From: Lindgomyces ingoldianus | Taxonomy: Eukaryota; Ascomycota; Dothideomycetes; Pleosporales; Lindgomycetaceae | Direction of reading: 5' to 3' | DNA length: 64,000 nucleotides | Assembly (NCBI RefSeq): GCF_010093535.1 | Contig: NW_022985198.1 | Span: 62,001 to 126,000, forward strand | Part shown: one piece after another, positions 23,936 through 35,092 of the stretch | Layout: every line of letters starts with the position of its first letter | How positions within the stretch are numbered: position 1 is the first letter of the stretch | Notes under the pieces: generated by a model | What the model saw: the letters and a program-made list of their open reading frames with translations, nothing else | Told to the model about the DNA's origin: nothing | The model's database searches: none | Translations under genes and position numbers: made by a program

Positions 23936-24929
23936 GTAGCCCTTAATAAAACTACTAAATATTTGCACACTTAGCTATTAAAAAAGATAATAATAGCTAA
24001 GGAATTTATCTATAAACTAGAATAAAACATAATATTAGTACACAGGTGCTCTAAGATTATTATCTCTAACTAAGATAAGCTGTTTACTAGCAGATTCTAG
24101 AAAGCAGCTATGCAGCACCTTAGTATAACACATAAGCTGTCTACAGCGTACTATCTGCAGATAGACAGCTAGACAGAAAAAGTAAACGCTAAAGTAAAAA
24201 AGTACCTTAAAAAGTATGTCTTCTATACCTAGCATAATTAGGCAGAATAGCTTCTAATAGCACAGCTAGCTATTAATAATGTAGAATTAGCTATAATAAA
24301 GAAAACACTATATAAAGCTAATTTTAAGTATAACCTTTACTTTACACTATAAGGAAATTAACTTATAGACCTATAAAAATTAATAAACTAGTTGTTAAGT
24401 CTATAAAGCATATATAAGAAGTTAGCACTAGAAGCTAAATCTAGCAGGGAAATAATAAAGAGGTATGTAAATAAATTATAACAACTAGGACTAAAAATCT
24501 ACCTAGAAGACTATATATATTTTAATACTAAAAACCTAAAAATATCTAGACCCTTAAGAAAGCTAGCAGAAAAAAAAATAAGACTATATAAAGTTTTATA
24601 AACTTAACAAGATAATTACAAACTTAACCTTCTCTTATATATAAAAATACACCTATAGTTTTACATCTCTAGACTAGAAAAAGCACCTAAAGAAATTCCT
24701 CTATTTATATAAAAATAAAAATATAAAGAAATAGAATATAATGTTAAACATATTATTAGTAATTAAAAAAATAAAAAAGAGTTTTTAGTAAAATAAAAAA
24801 AGTAGCTTACTAGTAAAAACATATAGAAACTAGGTAAGAATTTACAGAACGCGTAGCTATTAGTATAAAGGTACTTTTAAGCTTATCTAAAAGAAACTAG
24901 CTAGGCAATAAAGCACCTATATTAAAAGA

Positions 24930-25379
24930 AATAGCTACGTTATTACTAAATAGCAGCAGCCTTTAGAGACAAGTCCTAGCTAATAAAGGCTATAGAGAAA
25001 AATAACTCTCTACCTTAGCCTTAAAGGCTTTTATCTTGTCTAAAGAAGAGAGATCCCTCTTTAAATACTTTACACACTAAGCCTTTAGTAGGTTTAATAA
25101 CTTTTAGATATAATCTTACTTAAAACACTCTCTAGCTATTACCTTTAAAGTCTCTAGAACTTAACGCAACATTTCTTCTCTAAGCTTTTACTTATAAGCT
25201 TTTATAGCAGTAGCTTTCTAAAAAAGCATCTCTCTTTTCTTCTCTAACTAGTCCTATGTAGCATTAGAAATAAAGGTGTTGCACTTACTATACTTTTTTA
25301 CACACTTAACGCATCTATCTAAAGACAGAGTTAACATGTAGGATAATTTTAAAAATTAGTAAGCACTATAAGGCCTTAT
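24930..25379 (-). pseudogene. Antisense Cys-rich/coiled-coil reading frame of Gypsy-2
   Basis: It lies between the chromodomain and the 3' LTR, on the strand opposite pol. The frame is readable over about 145 codons, apart from TAG/TAA at Gln positions. It contains DRCVKCVKKYSKCN, then a charged helical stretch (LEKKREMLF, KLREEML) and the ending block LKRDLSSLDKIKAFKAKV. The start codon aligned to the Gypsy-1 copy is ATA instead of ATG, and an early Cys is Tyr. The same frame with the same blocks occurs in Gypsy-1. Function is unknown. The Cys spacing suggests a zinc-binding motif followed by a coiled coil. Confidence 0.65.
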
Positions 25380-25578
25380 TATTATCTAATAAAGAGGATT
25401 AAAACGCAGGGTAATATAAGAATAGTAGAATAAGCAGGACTAATAAGCTATTTAGTTTAAAAAAGATAAATGTCTAAAATGCCTTCTAGTAAGTAGGCGC
25501 CTACTTTATAAATAAACTCTTACTAACACAGTTGTGTAAGCAGAGCAGTAAGGACGCTGCTAGGGAGAAGAGGCAGCG

Positions 25579-26170
25579 TGTTACAGTCTACAGTTAGACT
25601 AGCGTAACTCTACTAGCAGTGCTCTACAATCTAGCTAGGTTAGAGCAGGGCTTGCTTATAGACTAATTAGAGGACACAGAAGCAGCACAGCTGCCTACAA
25701 TAATAGAGGAATGTGTTGTCTAGTAGGAAGACAGGCCACAAGTCTAGGGAGTTTAGGGGAGCTTAGGGAGCTTGCCTTAGCAGACTCCTGCAAACTCCTC
25801 TAGCTCCCCTTAGCACCTCTACTACATGTATATAGTTCCTACATTAAACAACCTTTAAAAGGTGTGTTTAACATTTAGTTTATTCTTTATATAGACTAAG
25901 TAGCATTTAGCTTTTTAAAAAGCTATAATACTATTTATATATCTTACACTATATATACTTCTAATTCTGTCTAACAGGACTGTTTAACCTAGCCTCTCTA
26001 CTGCCGCATACAGAGTAAACTATAATCTAGTCGCCCTCCTCTCCTCTATTAGCCTATTAGCCTGTACGTAGGACTGTACACCCTACCGGTTGGCCCCTTA
26101 CCACCCGTCCTACTCATCCCCTAGGAACATCATAAGACCTGAGTGCTTCCACAAAGCAAGGATTATAACA
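25579..26170 (+). repeat. 3' LTR of Gypsy-2 (592 bp)
   Basis: TGTTACAG...ATTATAACA. The first 480 bp are RIP-mutated relative to the 5' LTR, while the last 100 bp retain CG and CA dinucleotides that the 5' LTR has lost. Confidence 0.9.
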
Positions 26171-26990
26171 GAGAGGCAGAACAGACGCAACTAACTATAA
26201 TTTAAACATGTTTTACACAACGCATGCTAGAGCAAACTGCGTGCAAATTAACAGAAAGGTGCACTTATATTACATATACATTTTTTAAAAAAAGAATGTA
26301 AGAAATACATAGAGTAATAGAGAAATAGCGTTACTAGGGTTTATCTAAAGAAATTCTAACTAACTAGCGCGTCTAAAAGAGGAGATTCTGCTTAACTTTT
26401 CGTTCTACAAACCTGAATATAATAAGCAGAGCAAACTCTGCTAATAATGTTACCTAGTATTTTAAAGTGCTTACTTTACTTTATATAGTCTTTATTACTT
26501 AGTATAATTAAAAATCTTAGCTATAAGCTAAAGTCTTTATTATTAGTAAATAATTTATTTATAAAAATAAATATCTTTACATAATTAAGCTATAATAGTA
26601 AAAAGGTAAGGCTACACTTACTATTATTTATCTACTATTAGATTTATGTGTTAAGTGCTTTAATATTATTATATAAAAGGTCTATAGTTTATATAGTAAT
26701 AGATAAGTTAAATACTAACTCTAGTTAATATATAAATATAATATATACCTTTTTTATACACTACTTAACATATTATTATATAGCATCTTTATTTTTTAAG
26801 TTAATTATCTAAAAGTAGCTTACTTATTTTTTCTAAGTAGGAACTACTATGTTATGTATAAGTTTAATTCTTTTATTATTAAACTTAATAAGCTACTTTT
26901 TTACTAAAATAGTTTTACTTTTTATATAAAACTTTACTTTTTATAGTTTTTTTTTATATAACATTTTTTATTATAATGCTTAAAGTATTA

Positions 26991-28122
26991 ACGTACCTAA
27001 CAGGTTGGCTGGCCACACAGGTTAGCCGGCCACTTTTGCCAAGCCTCTACTAAAACCACCCTATTCTCTTGCAAAACAGCCTACTTTAGCCCTGTATAAA
27101 GTAATATAACACAAGATATTATTTAGAGTCTACTTCTACTACTTGCTTACACATACGTAAGTTATGCCTAGTCTAATTACACTACCTATATTACCTTTAA
27201 CTTAGCTTACTTTCTTTAGCGCGCACCTGTGTCTTTAGCTTCTTCCTATTACTACGCGCTTTAAACTCCTTTAGAGTAGTTAGACAAGCTTTATTCTTAA
27301 CTATTAAGGTTTTTTTTGCCTAAATCTGCTTTTTTTTATGCAATTTACATTATGTAGCATCCTTATTTGCTGCTTAAAGCTCTATAATCTTATAGCCTAC
27401 TTTATTATGTTAATGCTCTAGATAACTATTATCTACTTTTTATTACCTTACTATATTACCTTTAGCTGTCTTTATCTTTTTAAAGCTGTAATAACTGCTT
27501 TAGTTAATATTTAGCCTATTATAAAGCTTAACTAGTTAAAGTTATACCTGTCTTTATTCTAGATACTATACTTAGCTTTTATGTTAGCTACTAGGCAAAA
27601 CTAGCCTTAGATAACCTCTAGATTCTTATAAAGCACTCTTTTATAATTATACTTATAATTAAACTTTATTATAAACTTAGGGCAGTGCTTAACCTACATA
27701 CTAGGCTAGTTTAAGCTAACCTAGCCTAGATTGCGCTCTGTAGGCAAGGAATTAGCTATATTAGCTATAGCTGCAAGCCTAAAGAGAAATCTGCGTGTAA
27801 TAAGCTTAAGTATGTAGTTAACAACTACCTTTTTTTTAAGCTTAGTTAGATTCCTTAATTTAGGCTAGCATTCTGCTTGTAAAGGCTGTCTAGCGCGTTA
27901 ATTACTTAGTGTTATGTAAGAGACATTATAGATAGCTGCAGCGTGTTGTAAGAAAAGTTTTAAGTTTTATTTAAAAGCTTAAAGAGTAAGCTGTATCTAA
28001 CATTCTTTAGAAGATTTAATCTAGTGTTGTTGTTAAGGCATTATGTAGATAGGTAGAGTTTAGTAGGGGCTTAGCAAAAGTGGCCGGCCAACCTGTGTGG
28101 CCGGCTAATCTGTTAGGTACGT
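26991..28122 (-). mobile_element. Internally deleted Fot1-type family B element, copy 1
   Basis: It is 1132 bp between TA dinucleotides, with terminal repeats ACGTACCTAACAGGTTGG containing two 17-bp subunits. It aligns in reverse to the full-length element at 35,093 but lacks about 730 bp of the transposase. The join is near 27,393. The join sequence is the same as in the copy at 57,746. It interrupts Copia X2. Confidence 0.9.
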
Positions 28123-28235
28123 TATCCATTTATAAGCTTATAATACTAAAGGTGTGCTCTCTTTTATTAGTAATTAAAAAGTAAAAGTTATATAAAAAAA
28201 ATATACATACACAGCTTTTTTTTATAATAGTTATA

Positions 28236-29336
28236 ACGTACTTCACAGGCAAGTTGCTCACACACCTAAGTTGCTTACTTTTACTAAGACCCTACTAAAC
28301 TACCCTTTTTACACTAATGCATTCCCTATAACACTACTTAGACGTGCTAAAAGAATGTTAGATACAGCTTACGCTCTAAGCTTATAAATAAGACATAAAA
28401 CTCTTAAAAAAATGTGCTATAGCTATGTATAAAGTTTTATAAAAGATAATAAATAACTATAGCGCTAGACAACCTTTATAAGCTAATTCTATAGCTAAAT
28501 TATAAAGGCTAAGTAATAAAAAAAAAGCAGGTAATTATTAAGACTATACTTAAGCTATATGCTTAAGGAATTTCTCCTTAGATAGCATTTATAGCTAATA
28601 TAGCTAATTCTTTGCGCGCTAAGCGTAATCTAGGCTATGTTTACATAAACTAGCCTAGTACATTTATAAAGCATTATTTAAAGCTTAAAGTAAAGTTTTA
28701 AGCGTAAGTATAGTTAAAAGATATTTAGCTAATTATAAACTCTATTTTGCTAAAGTTGTATGTGTTATTATTCTAGATGCTATACTTAGCTTTAATATTC
28801 TCTATAAGGCTAAACCTGCTCTAAATTACCCTAGAACTCTTATAAAAGGCTCTTTTATAGTTATACTTACGCTTAAACATTACTTTAAGCTCTAAATAAC
28901 ACTTTACAAACATACTAGGCTAGTTTATGTAAACATAGCCTAGATTATGCTTAGCGCGCAAAAAATTAGCTATATTAGCTATAAATGCTATTTAAGGGGA
29001 AATTCCTTACGCATATAGCTTAAGTATAGTCTTAATAATTACCTACTTCTTTTTATTACCTAGCCTTTGTAATTTAGCTATAGAATTAGCTTATAAAGGT
29101 TGTCTAGCGCTATAGTTATGTATTATCTTTTATAGGACTTTATATATAGCTATAGCACATTTCTTTAAAAGTTTTATGTCTTGTTTAAAAGCTTAGAGTG
29201 TAAGCTGTATCTAACATTCTTTTAGCGCATCTAAGTAGTGTTATAGGGAATGCATTAGTGTAGAAAGAGTAGTTTAGTAGGGTCTTAGCAAAAGTAAGCA
29301 ACTTAGGTGTGTAAGCAACTTGCCTGTAAAGTACGT
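28236..29336. mobile_element. Palindromic (fold-back) derivative of Fot1-type family A, copy 2
   Basis: It is 1101 bp between TA dinucleotides. The short arm (28,236 to about 28,718) and long arm (about 28,720-29,336) are inverted copies of the 5' part of family A. The junction near 28,718 is the reverse complement of the junction at 6,447 in copy 1. A 69-codon open frame across the right end is not a gene. Confidence 0.9.
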
Positions 29337-29727
29337 TAGTATATTTTAAACTAATACAGTTGTAATTTAGTAGCTTTATATAAGAGTAATACAACCTAGA
29401 GTATTATATTTAATAGACAGCTTTAGCACATCTTCTTTAGTAGCTTTATGTATAGTGTGTGCATAAGCTTATTTATTAATTAAATGTATGCTTATATAAT
29501 ATTATGTAGTTTAAAATACATGTTATATATAGCTTTTAGGCTTACTTTTATAGCTAGAAGTAGTCTCTAGCTTATTCTCTAAATAGTTAGTAATTAAGTA
29601 AGATTTTTTTTTATCTAAGCAGCTAGTAAACACTAGGCAGGATTTCTTATATAGTTAAGTTATTTTACTTTTTACTTTTCATATAAAGTAAAAGTTAAAA
29701 ATCTAACTTTTATACTTTATTAAGTTA

Positions 29728-31005
29728 TTAGCAGAGCTTGCTCTGCTTATTATATTCAGGTTTGCAGAACGAAAAGTTAAGCAGAATGTTCTCTTTTAGA
29801 CGCGCTAGGTAGTTAGAATTTCTTTAAATAAACCCTAGTAACGCTGTTTCTCTATCACTTTATGTGTTTCTTATATTCTTTTTTAAAAGAAATGTATAGC
29901 TAATGTAAGTGCACCTTTATGCTAATTTATATGCAGTTTGCTCTAGCATGTGTTGTGTGAAACATGTTTAAATTATAGTTAGTTGCGTCTGTTCCACCTC
30001 TCTAGCTACATTAGTGTGTCGGGGATTGGCATTAGCCACATTGGTGTGTTGAGGATTGGCATCAGCCGCATTGGTGTGTCGGGGATTGGCATCAGCCGCA
30101 TTGGTGTGTCGGGGATTAGCATTAGCCGCATTGGTGTGTTAAGGATTGGCAGTTGCTCGCACACCTAAGTTGCTTACTTTTGCCAAGACTATACCACAAC
30201 AAACTTTATTATAGCCTATAACAACCTACTCTAGCACTATAGAGTACAGTACAGCCTAGAATATTATTTAGATACTACTTCTACTTCTTGCTTACACGTT
30301 TGCGCGTTATGCCTAGTCTAATTGCACTGTCTGCATTGCCTTTAGAATTGCTTATCTACTTTACCTCACACCTGCTTCTTTGCCTTTTTCCTATCACTGC
30401 GCGCTCTAAACTTATTTTAAGCTGTTAAGCGCAGGCATTTCTAAATGTAGCTGCCTTATTAGCTGCTTAAAGCTTAGTAATTTCCTATTACGCTAACACT
30501 AGCTTATGTACAATTATTGCTGCCTTTTGTAAGGCTTTTTTTTCTAGAGGCATTACCCTCCTATAACCCTCTCTAGACGTAAAGCTACGTGCAACACAAC
30601 TAATATCTACTAGGGATTGCTGCCTGCTGCTGTAATCTACTGTAGTTTGCTGCAATTTGCTATTGTTTGCTGCAATTTGCTGTAGTTTGCCGCAATTTAC
30701 TGTAGTTTGCCGCAATTTGCTGTAGTTTGCCGCAATTTGCTGTAGTTTGCCGCAATTTGCTGTAGTTTGCCGCAATTTACTTTATGCATTTCTTAACACT
30801 AGTAGGTGATCTCTTACTAATACCTCTAGGTATTAGTCTATTATATTTAAACAATAGTTAAAGAAGCTAAACTAGCGGTTGTGTAAGAAAAACAGCTTGT
30901 TAAGGTATTACATATACTACATTAATCTTTGCGGCGATAGAGAGGCAGAGGCAGAGGCAGAGGCAGCAGTAGAGCTCCCCAGCACTCTAAGAAATTCCTG
31001 CAGAG
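29728..31005 (-). mobile_element. Helitron-like element Y, copy 2, truncated by Gypsy-3
   Basis: It is inverted relative to copy 1 and shares hairpin end, 30-bp array (30,003-30,150), Fot1-A fragment (about 30,150-30,545), 20-22-bp array (about 30,620-30,785) and CTCTGC repeat, in the same order. The hairpin here is perfect (AGCAGAGCTTGCTCTGCT). The host junction is again GTGTA|TAAC when read in Y orientation. At 31,006 the Gypsy-3 LTR begins, and the rest of Y was not found. Open frames through the two arrays (29,983-30,168 and 30,488-30,775) are repeat artefacts. Confidence 0.6.
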
Positions 31006-34000
31006 TGTAATAAGGTAGACGCTCCGCCTGCCAAGCTGATACTATACAACTTTCCTGTCACGATTGTGCACGAGTAAGGTTATAGAGCTTCACGGAAGTC
31101 TAGTTTAATTACTATGTAAGGTATTATAGTAGGTACAAGACGTTGTGTGAGGAACAGGAAGGTTTAGAAGGAAATTAGTAATTAAATACTTAGCTTAGAA
31201 GTCTAAGCACTTTAGGTATAAATTAAGCCTGTTTTAGGTTTAGTTAGTATTAAGGCAGTTTATGCTTAAGTTTATATCTATGTTATGTTATATTTATGTT
31301 AGACGTGCACTAATAATACTCTAGTACACATCTAATACAGTTATGTCTAGGATCTAGGGAGGATACTGTGACAGCACCCCCTCTTTATTAGGAAGGAAAT
31401 CCTTTACATTAGTAGTTCTAGCATTAGGTTGTCTTTATTAGGGTATAAGTTTAGTTTAGATAGGTATTAGGCGTAGAATTAGGTTACTGCAGAGTTCTTT
31501 TACAGGGCTTTTATAGGTTCCTATAACAGTTTGTTGTATCTAGTCTATTTTATAAGGTATTTATAGATATGTTTTTTCTTATTAAACTAAATCTATTTAA
31601 CATCTTTTATAACATATTTTAGTTTGTTATTTATAATAACAGGTTTAAGTAGCAGGTTTAGCTGTTTAGGTAGATAGTTAGATTTAAAGGCTGCTTAGCG
31701 CAGCAACAATACATAGAACACAAGGTGTATCTTTATGCTGTTAGGTAGAATTAATTAGTAAGCATGTAATAAGACTATATAGGCTACTATAAAGAAGCTA
31801 AGGTTTTTCTAATTAAGTTTCTTTAATTATTAGTTTATTTAGATATTTCTAGCATCTAGCTAAACCTTCTTACTAGCTGCATATGTAAGGGCAAAAGTTT
31901 AGAATTAGTTTATGTACTTTTATTAAAAAGCTTAAGCTTATATAAGCTTTTTATAAATGTATTTAAATATATTTTAGATTTTATTAATAAGTCTATTTAT
32001 ATTTATTACTTATATAAATTAATAAGTTAGTTAAAAAGTATTTAAAAGTAGTTTAAATTTTATTTAAAAGTAGTATTTATAGTTTACTAAAAATAAAGAT
32101 ATTTATGTTAATTTAAATATTATGTTATTAGCTTTAAAATATGCTATAGCTAACTATTTTACCTAGTTATTTTACTAGTAGTTTATGTACACTTATAAGA
32201 CTTATTTTATTATAGTGTTTGTATTCTTAGTCTAGCTATTAGTCTCTAGGTAAAAAGCTGTAGATAGATAGAAGATAATTTAAAGCTATTTATAAAGTTT
32301 ATCTTAAAAGGCTAAGACAAACTGTGTACCTTTATCTAATATAATTATGTTAGGCAGGCTATAGTAAACTTATATGTATTAGTAGAATAACTAGGCTATA
32401 TTAGGGGCAGTTATAAAGAAATATAGTATTAAGTGTTAATACTTAGTTAAGTAATTAATAACTACTATAATATTTATGTACTTTTTAGATAAGAGTAGGT
32501 TTATAATAAAATTAATTAATATATTTTTTTAAGCTTATTTATAAATTAAAAGCAGTTTAAGTAAGCTATTATACCTTTTTTAAAAAGCTTTTACTTTACA
32601 GTAAGTATAGCAACATAATATGTATTAGTGTATAGTATAGAACATGCAGGGCTAGTAGTACTCTCTTTATAGTAGGTTAAGAGTCTTTTCTTTGCCTAAG
32701 TGTTCTCTAACAGGTAAGTTGTGTATAATTTAAAGTAGTTTAATTTTTAGTTTATTAGAATTAAAGATTATAAGTTAGTTATAGTAATATAGCTTACTAT
32801 TTTAGTTTTTATAGTTAGCTAGTGTTACTTTTTTTAACTAACTAGCGCTATTTTAGAGCAGGTTTAAAGTTTCTTAGATAAATTTATTATTTAAATACTT
32901 ATTAGTAATAATTTAATTAATTAATTATTTTATTTTATTTAAGTTAAAGTCTAAAAATAGCTTAAGTTAAAGTAAAGTTTAGTGTTAAGCTTTTTACACT
33001 TTTTTTAAGTAAGAATGTCTTAGAATTGCCTTATAAAGGCATCTAGTTTCTCTTTATTTTAACTAAAATAATAAGTAATCTTAAAATTAAAATAGAATAA
33101 GTATTTAGACTAATAGGCTTATTAATAGCTAAGTTATTTTATAGTTATAAAGTACTATAAGTTCTTATAGTTAAATAGAACCTATATTAAATGCGCTGCA
33201 CCTTCTAGTTTAGGTTGCTATTATTTAAAGTAGTGTACTATAGCAAGTAATTTTTTATTATAAATCTTATAATTACCTTCTGTAAAGCTTATTCTTTTTA
33301 AAAAGTATGTAAGAGGCTTAATAGTTCTATCTAGCTTAGTCTAGAAAAGAACTTCTACTACTACATAGTCTAAGGCATTAGCTTTTACAAGTATTAGTAG
33401 TTTAAAGTTAAAGTAGTAGAGTATTAAAGCTTTAGTAAAGGCTTTCTTTAGCTAGTTAAAGAACTATTAGTAATTTAAGTTAAACTTAAATTAAATTTTT
33501 TTTTAGTAAGTGTAATTATAGGGCTTACTAGCTATAAAAAGTTGTTAATAAATTATTAGTAAAAGTTAGTAAATTTTATAAAAGCTTAAATATTCTTTAT
33601 ATTCTTTAAGTATTACTAATCTAGCATAGTCTAAACCTTAATAGGGTCTATTTAGATGCTATTTATAAAGATTACATATCTTAAATATGTAACCTTTAAT
33701 TAGTAGAACTTACATTTATCTATGTTAAGTTATAGACCTGCTTTTTTTATAGCCTTTATTACTAGGCGTACATGCTATTTATGCTCTAAAAGGCTATTAC
33801 TATAAATTAAAATATTATTAATATATATAGTGCAGAACATGTCTAGGTAGGGTTAGAGTAAGTTGTTTATAAAATGTTAAAAAGTACTAAGCGTGTTAGC
33901 TAAGCTAAAGAGCATTACTAGGTACTTAAATAGTCTGTATTAGGTCTAAAATGCTGTTAGCTACTTATTACCTTTTACTATCTTTAGCTTATTAAAGGCA

Positions 34001-35092
34001 GTAATAATATCTAACTTTATAAAATACTTTGCTTTACTTAGTTAGCTTAAGGTTTCTTATAAAAAAAATTAAGTATTAGTTTTTAATAGTAATAGTGTTT
34101 AGTCTTTAGTAGTTAACATAAAATTAAAGCCTACCTCTAAGTTTTTTTATAAATAGTATAAGTAACACTACTAGTAAAAAGCTAGCTTAAATAAACTTTT
34201 TTTTTAAGTTCTTATTAAAGTATTTTTATAGCACTTTTAATTTGTTTAGTAACATTCTATATAGTAGCCTATAACTAAGTTATTTACTAGGCTTAAAAGT
34301 TATCTAGTAATTATATAGATGTTATATTAGAAGCTTATTAGACTAGTTTTAAAAAAAAAAATATAATAAGTTATAGTAGTCTTAAAAAACTATTATTTTT
34401 AAGTTAGTGTGTTTTTAGAGAGCTAGAGCTTAGTCTATATTAGAAATTATAACTGCGTAGATTTTATAATCTAGTTATTAAGCTAGGGTTATTAATAGAG
34501 CAGGTTCTATATAGTAGATGTCTATTTACTGTTTAAGTTCTAGTTTATGTTTAAATTAAGTAAGTAAAGATTTCTTAAAGGCTTTTTTTTTTAAGTTTAA
34601 GTAGTTATTAAATTATTTTATATAGCTTATCTTAGTAAGAGGCCTAGCTTATTAGCTTAGCTTAGGTAGTGTTTTTCTAGGTTATTAAAAAGTAGGTCTA
34701 GAGACCTTCTATATTAAGTGCTACTTAGGTGTTGTTTAGGTGTAAGCATAAGCATATATCTTAGCATTAAAAAGAGTTAAAGTTTAAAACTTACTCTTAG
34801 TAATTAAAAGCAACTTTATGCTAATATAGCTATAGTTGTTCTAGAATTAGGTTATAATATCTTATGTTTATTACATAAAGCTTAATCTACTCCTAATAGT
34901 GTTAGTAAGTAATTATAATAGTTATAGTATAAAAAATAAAACCTTTTTTAAGTTATTTTCTATTAAATCTAGTTAAGTAAATTATTTAGGTAAGCAGTGT
35001 TAATTAGAGGTTTAGTTTACGCGCTAGTTTTTTATTAATGTAACCTATGCTGTTTACTCTTAAGTTAATAAGAGCTTATATTAAAGCTAATA
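31006..35092 (-). mobile_element. Gypsy-3 retrotransposon (minus strand), 5' part missing
   Basis: The 3' LTR is 31,006-31,373 (368 bp; TGTCACAGTATCC to CCTTATTACA on the minus strand). A polypurine tract, AAAGAGGGGGTGC, abuts it on the minus strand. The left flank CAGAG (31,001-31,005) would be the target duplication inside Y. Pol remnants run leftwards from protease (about 35,080) to integrase. The element ends at 35,092, where a Fot1-B element begins. Sequence beyond that transposon reads as Copia on the other strand, so the Gypsy-3 gag and 5' LTR are gone. Confidence 0.8.
31400..35085 (-). pseudogene. Pol remnant of Gypsy-3
   Basis: On the minus strand, a protease-like segment lies at about 34,980-35,085. 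The reverse transcriptase spans about 33,500-34,200. It shows KLDIITAFNKL, then NTLSTF, and the active-site region YINNILIYS at about 33,806-33,832, where the two Asp residues are read as Asn. Tether blocks such as KCKFY and DPIKV follow. RNase H and integrase, more decayed, fill 31,400-33,450. Stops are TAG/TAA at Gln/Trp positions, so it is inactive. The motif order identifies a Ty3/Gypsy element distinct from Gypsy-1 and Gypsy-2, with 368-bp LTRs. Confidence 0.8.

Larger units (their letters stand above)
17985..24885 (+). pseudogene. Pol remnant of Gypsy-2 (protease, RT, RNase H, integrase, chromodomain)
   Basis: Protease: near 18,000, GLALINSRCTFTAID keeps the frame, with the catalytic Asp as Asn. 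Reverse transcriptase: about 18,590-19,420, with the active-site motif as YLDNVLIY near 19,127. RNase H: about 19,540-19,920. Integrase: from about 20,100, broken at 20,380 by a Copia insertion and resuming at 23,941 with IIIAKEFIYKLE, then KLFTSRF and STAYYLQIDSQTEKVN. Chromodomain: about 24,735-24,885 (EFLVK, stop, KKLLTSKN). Stops are nearly all TAG/TAA at Gln and Trp positions. A 66-codon minus-strand frame at 24,035-24,235 is its shadow. Integrase plus chromodomain at the C-terminus indicates a chromovirus that targets heterochromatin. Confidence 0.9.
13614..26170 (+). mobile_element. Gypsy-2 LTR retrotransposon (chromovirus type), GAGAG duplication
   Basis: The LTRs are 13,614-15,535 (with a 1330-bp insertion, so 592 bp net) and 25,579-26,170 (592 bp). 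Both begin TGTTAC and end ATAACA. GAGAG flanks the element at 13,609-13,613 and 26,171-26,175. A purine-rich tract (AGGGAGAAGAGGCAGCG) precedes the 3' LTR. The internal order is gag, protease, reverse transcriptase, RNase H, integrase and chromodomain on the plus strand, then an antisense frame before the 3' LTR. The outer part of each LTR is GC-rich and nearly unmutated, while the interior is densely RIP-mutated. It is inserted in Y. Confidence 0.92.
11669..26444 (+). mobile_element. Helitron-like element Y, copy 1, split by Gypsy-2
   Basis: Y occupies 11,669-13,613 and 26,176-26,444, about 2.2 kb once Gypsy-2 is removed. Its right end carries a hairpin (AGCAGAGC..CTCTGCT) finishing in CTAA, followed by host T. 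The pre-insertion Copia sequence reads GTGTA|TAATG, so Y sits between A and T without an obvious duplication. These are Helitron-like traits, but the hairpin is directly at the end and the 5' TC was not clear. Contents include a 22-bp minisatellite, a captured Fot1-A 3' end and a 30-bp minisatellite. No Rep/helicase is seen, so it is non-autonomous. Confidence 0.55.
10607..29727 (-). mobile_element. Copia copy X2 (minus strand), heavily interrupted and 5'-truncated
   Basis: The 280-bp 3' LTR (10,607-10,886) is followed on the minus strand by RNase H and reverse-transcriptase remnants in four pieces: 10,887-11,668, 26,445-26,990, 28,123-28,235 and 29,337-29,727. Each piece matches, in order, the plus-strand copy X4. 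The gaps are insertions of Y, an internally deleted Fot1-B, a palindromic Fot1-A and a second Y. The left flank TTAAC (10,602-10,606) would be the target duplication. The 5' part and 5' LTR are missing beyond 29,727. Coding frames carry RIP-type stops throughout. Confidence 0.8.

Noticed and set aside
24035..24235. 66-codon minus-strand frame
   Set aside because: Shadow of the Gypsy-2 integrase core.
29983..30775. Ile/Gly/Ser-rich and Gln/Asn/Leu-rich repeat proteins
   Set aside because: Translations of the 30-bp and 20-22-bp minisatellites of element Y. The inverted copy does not keep them open.
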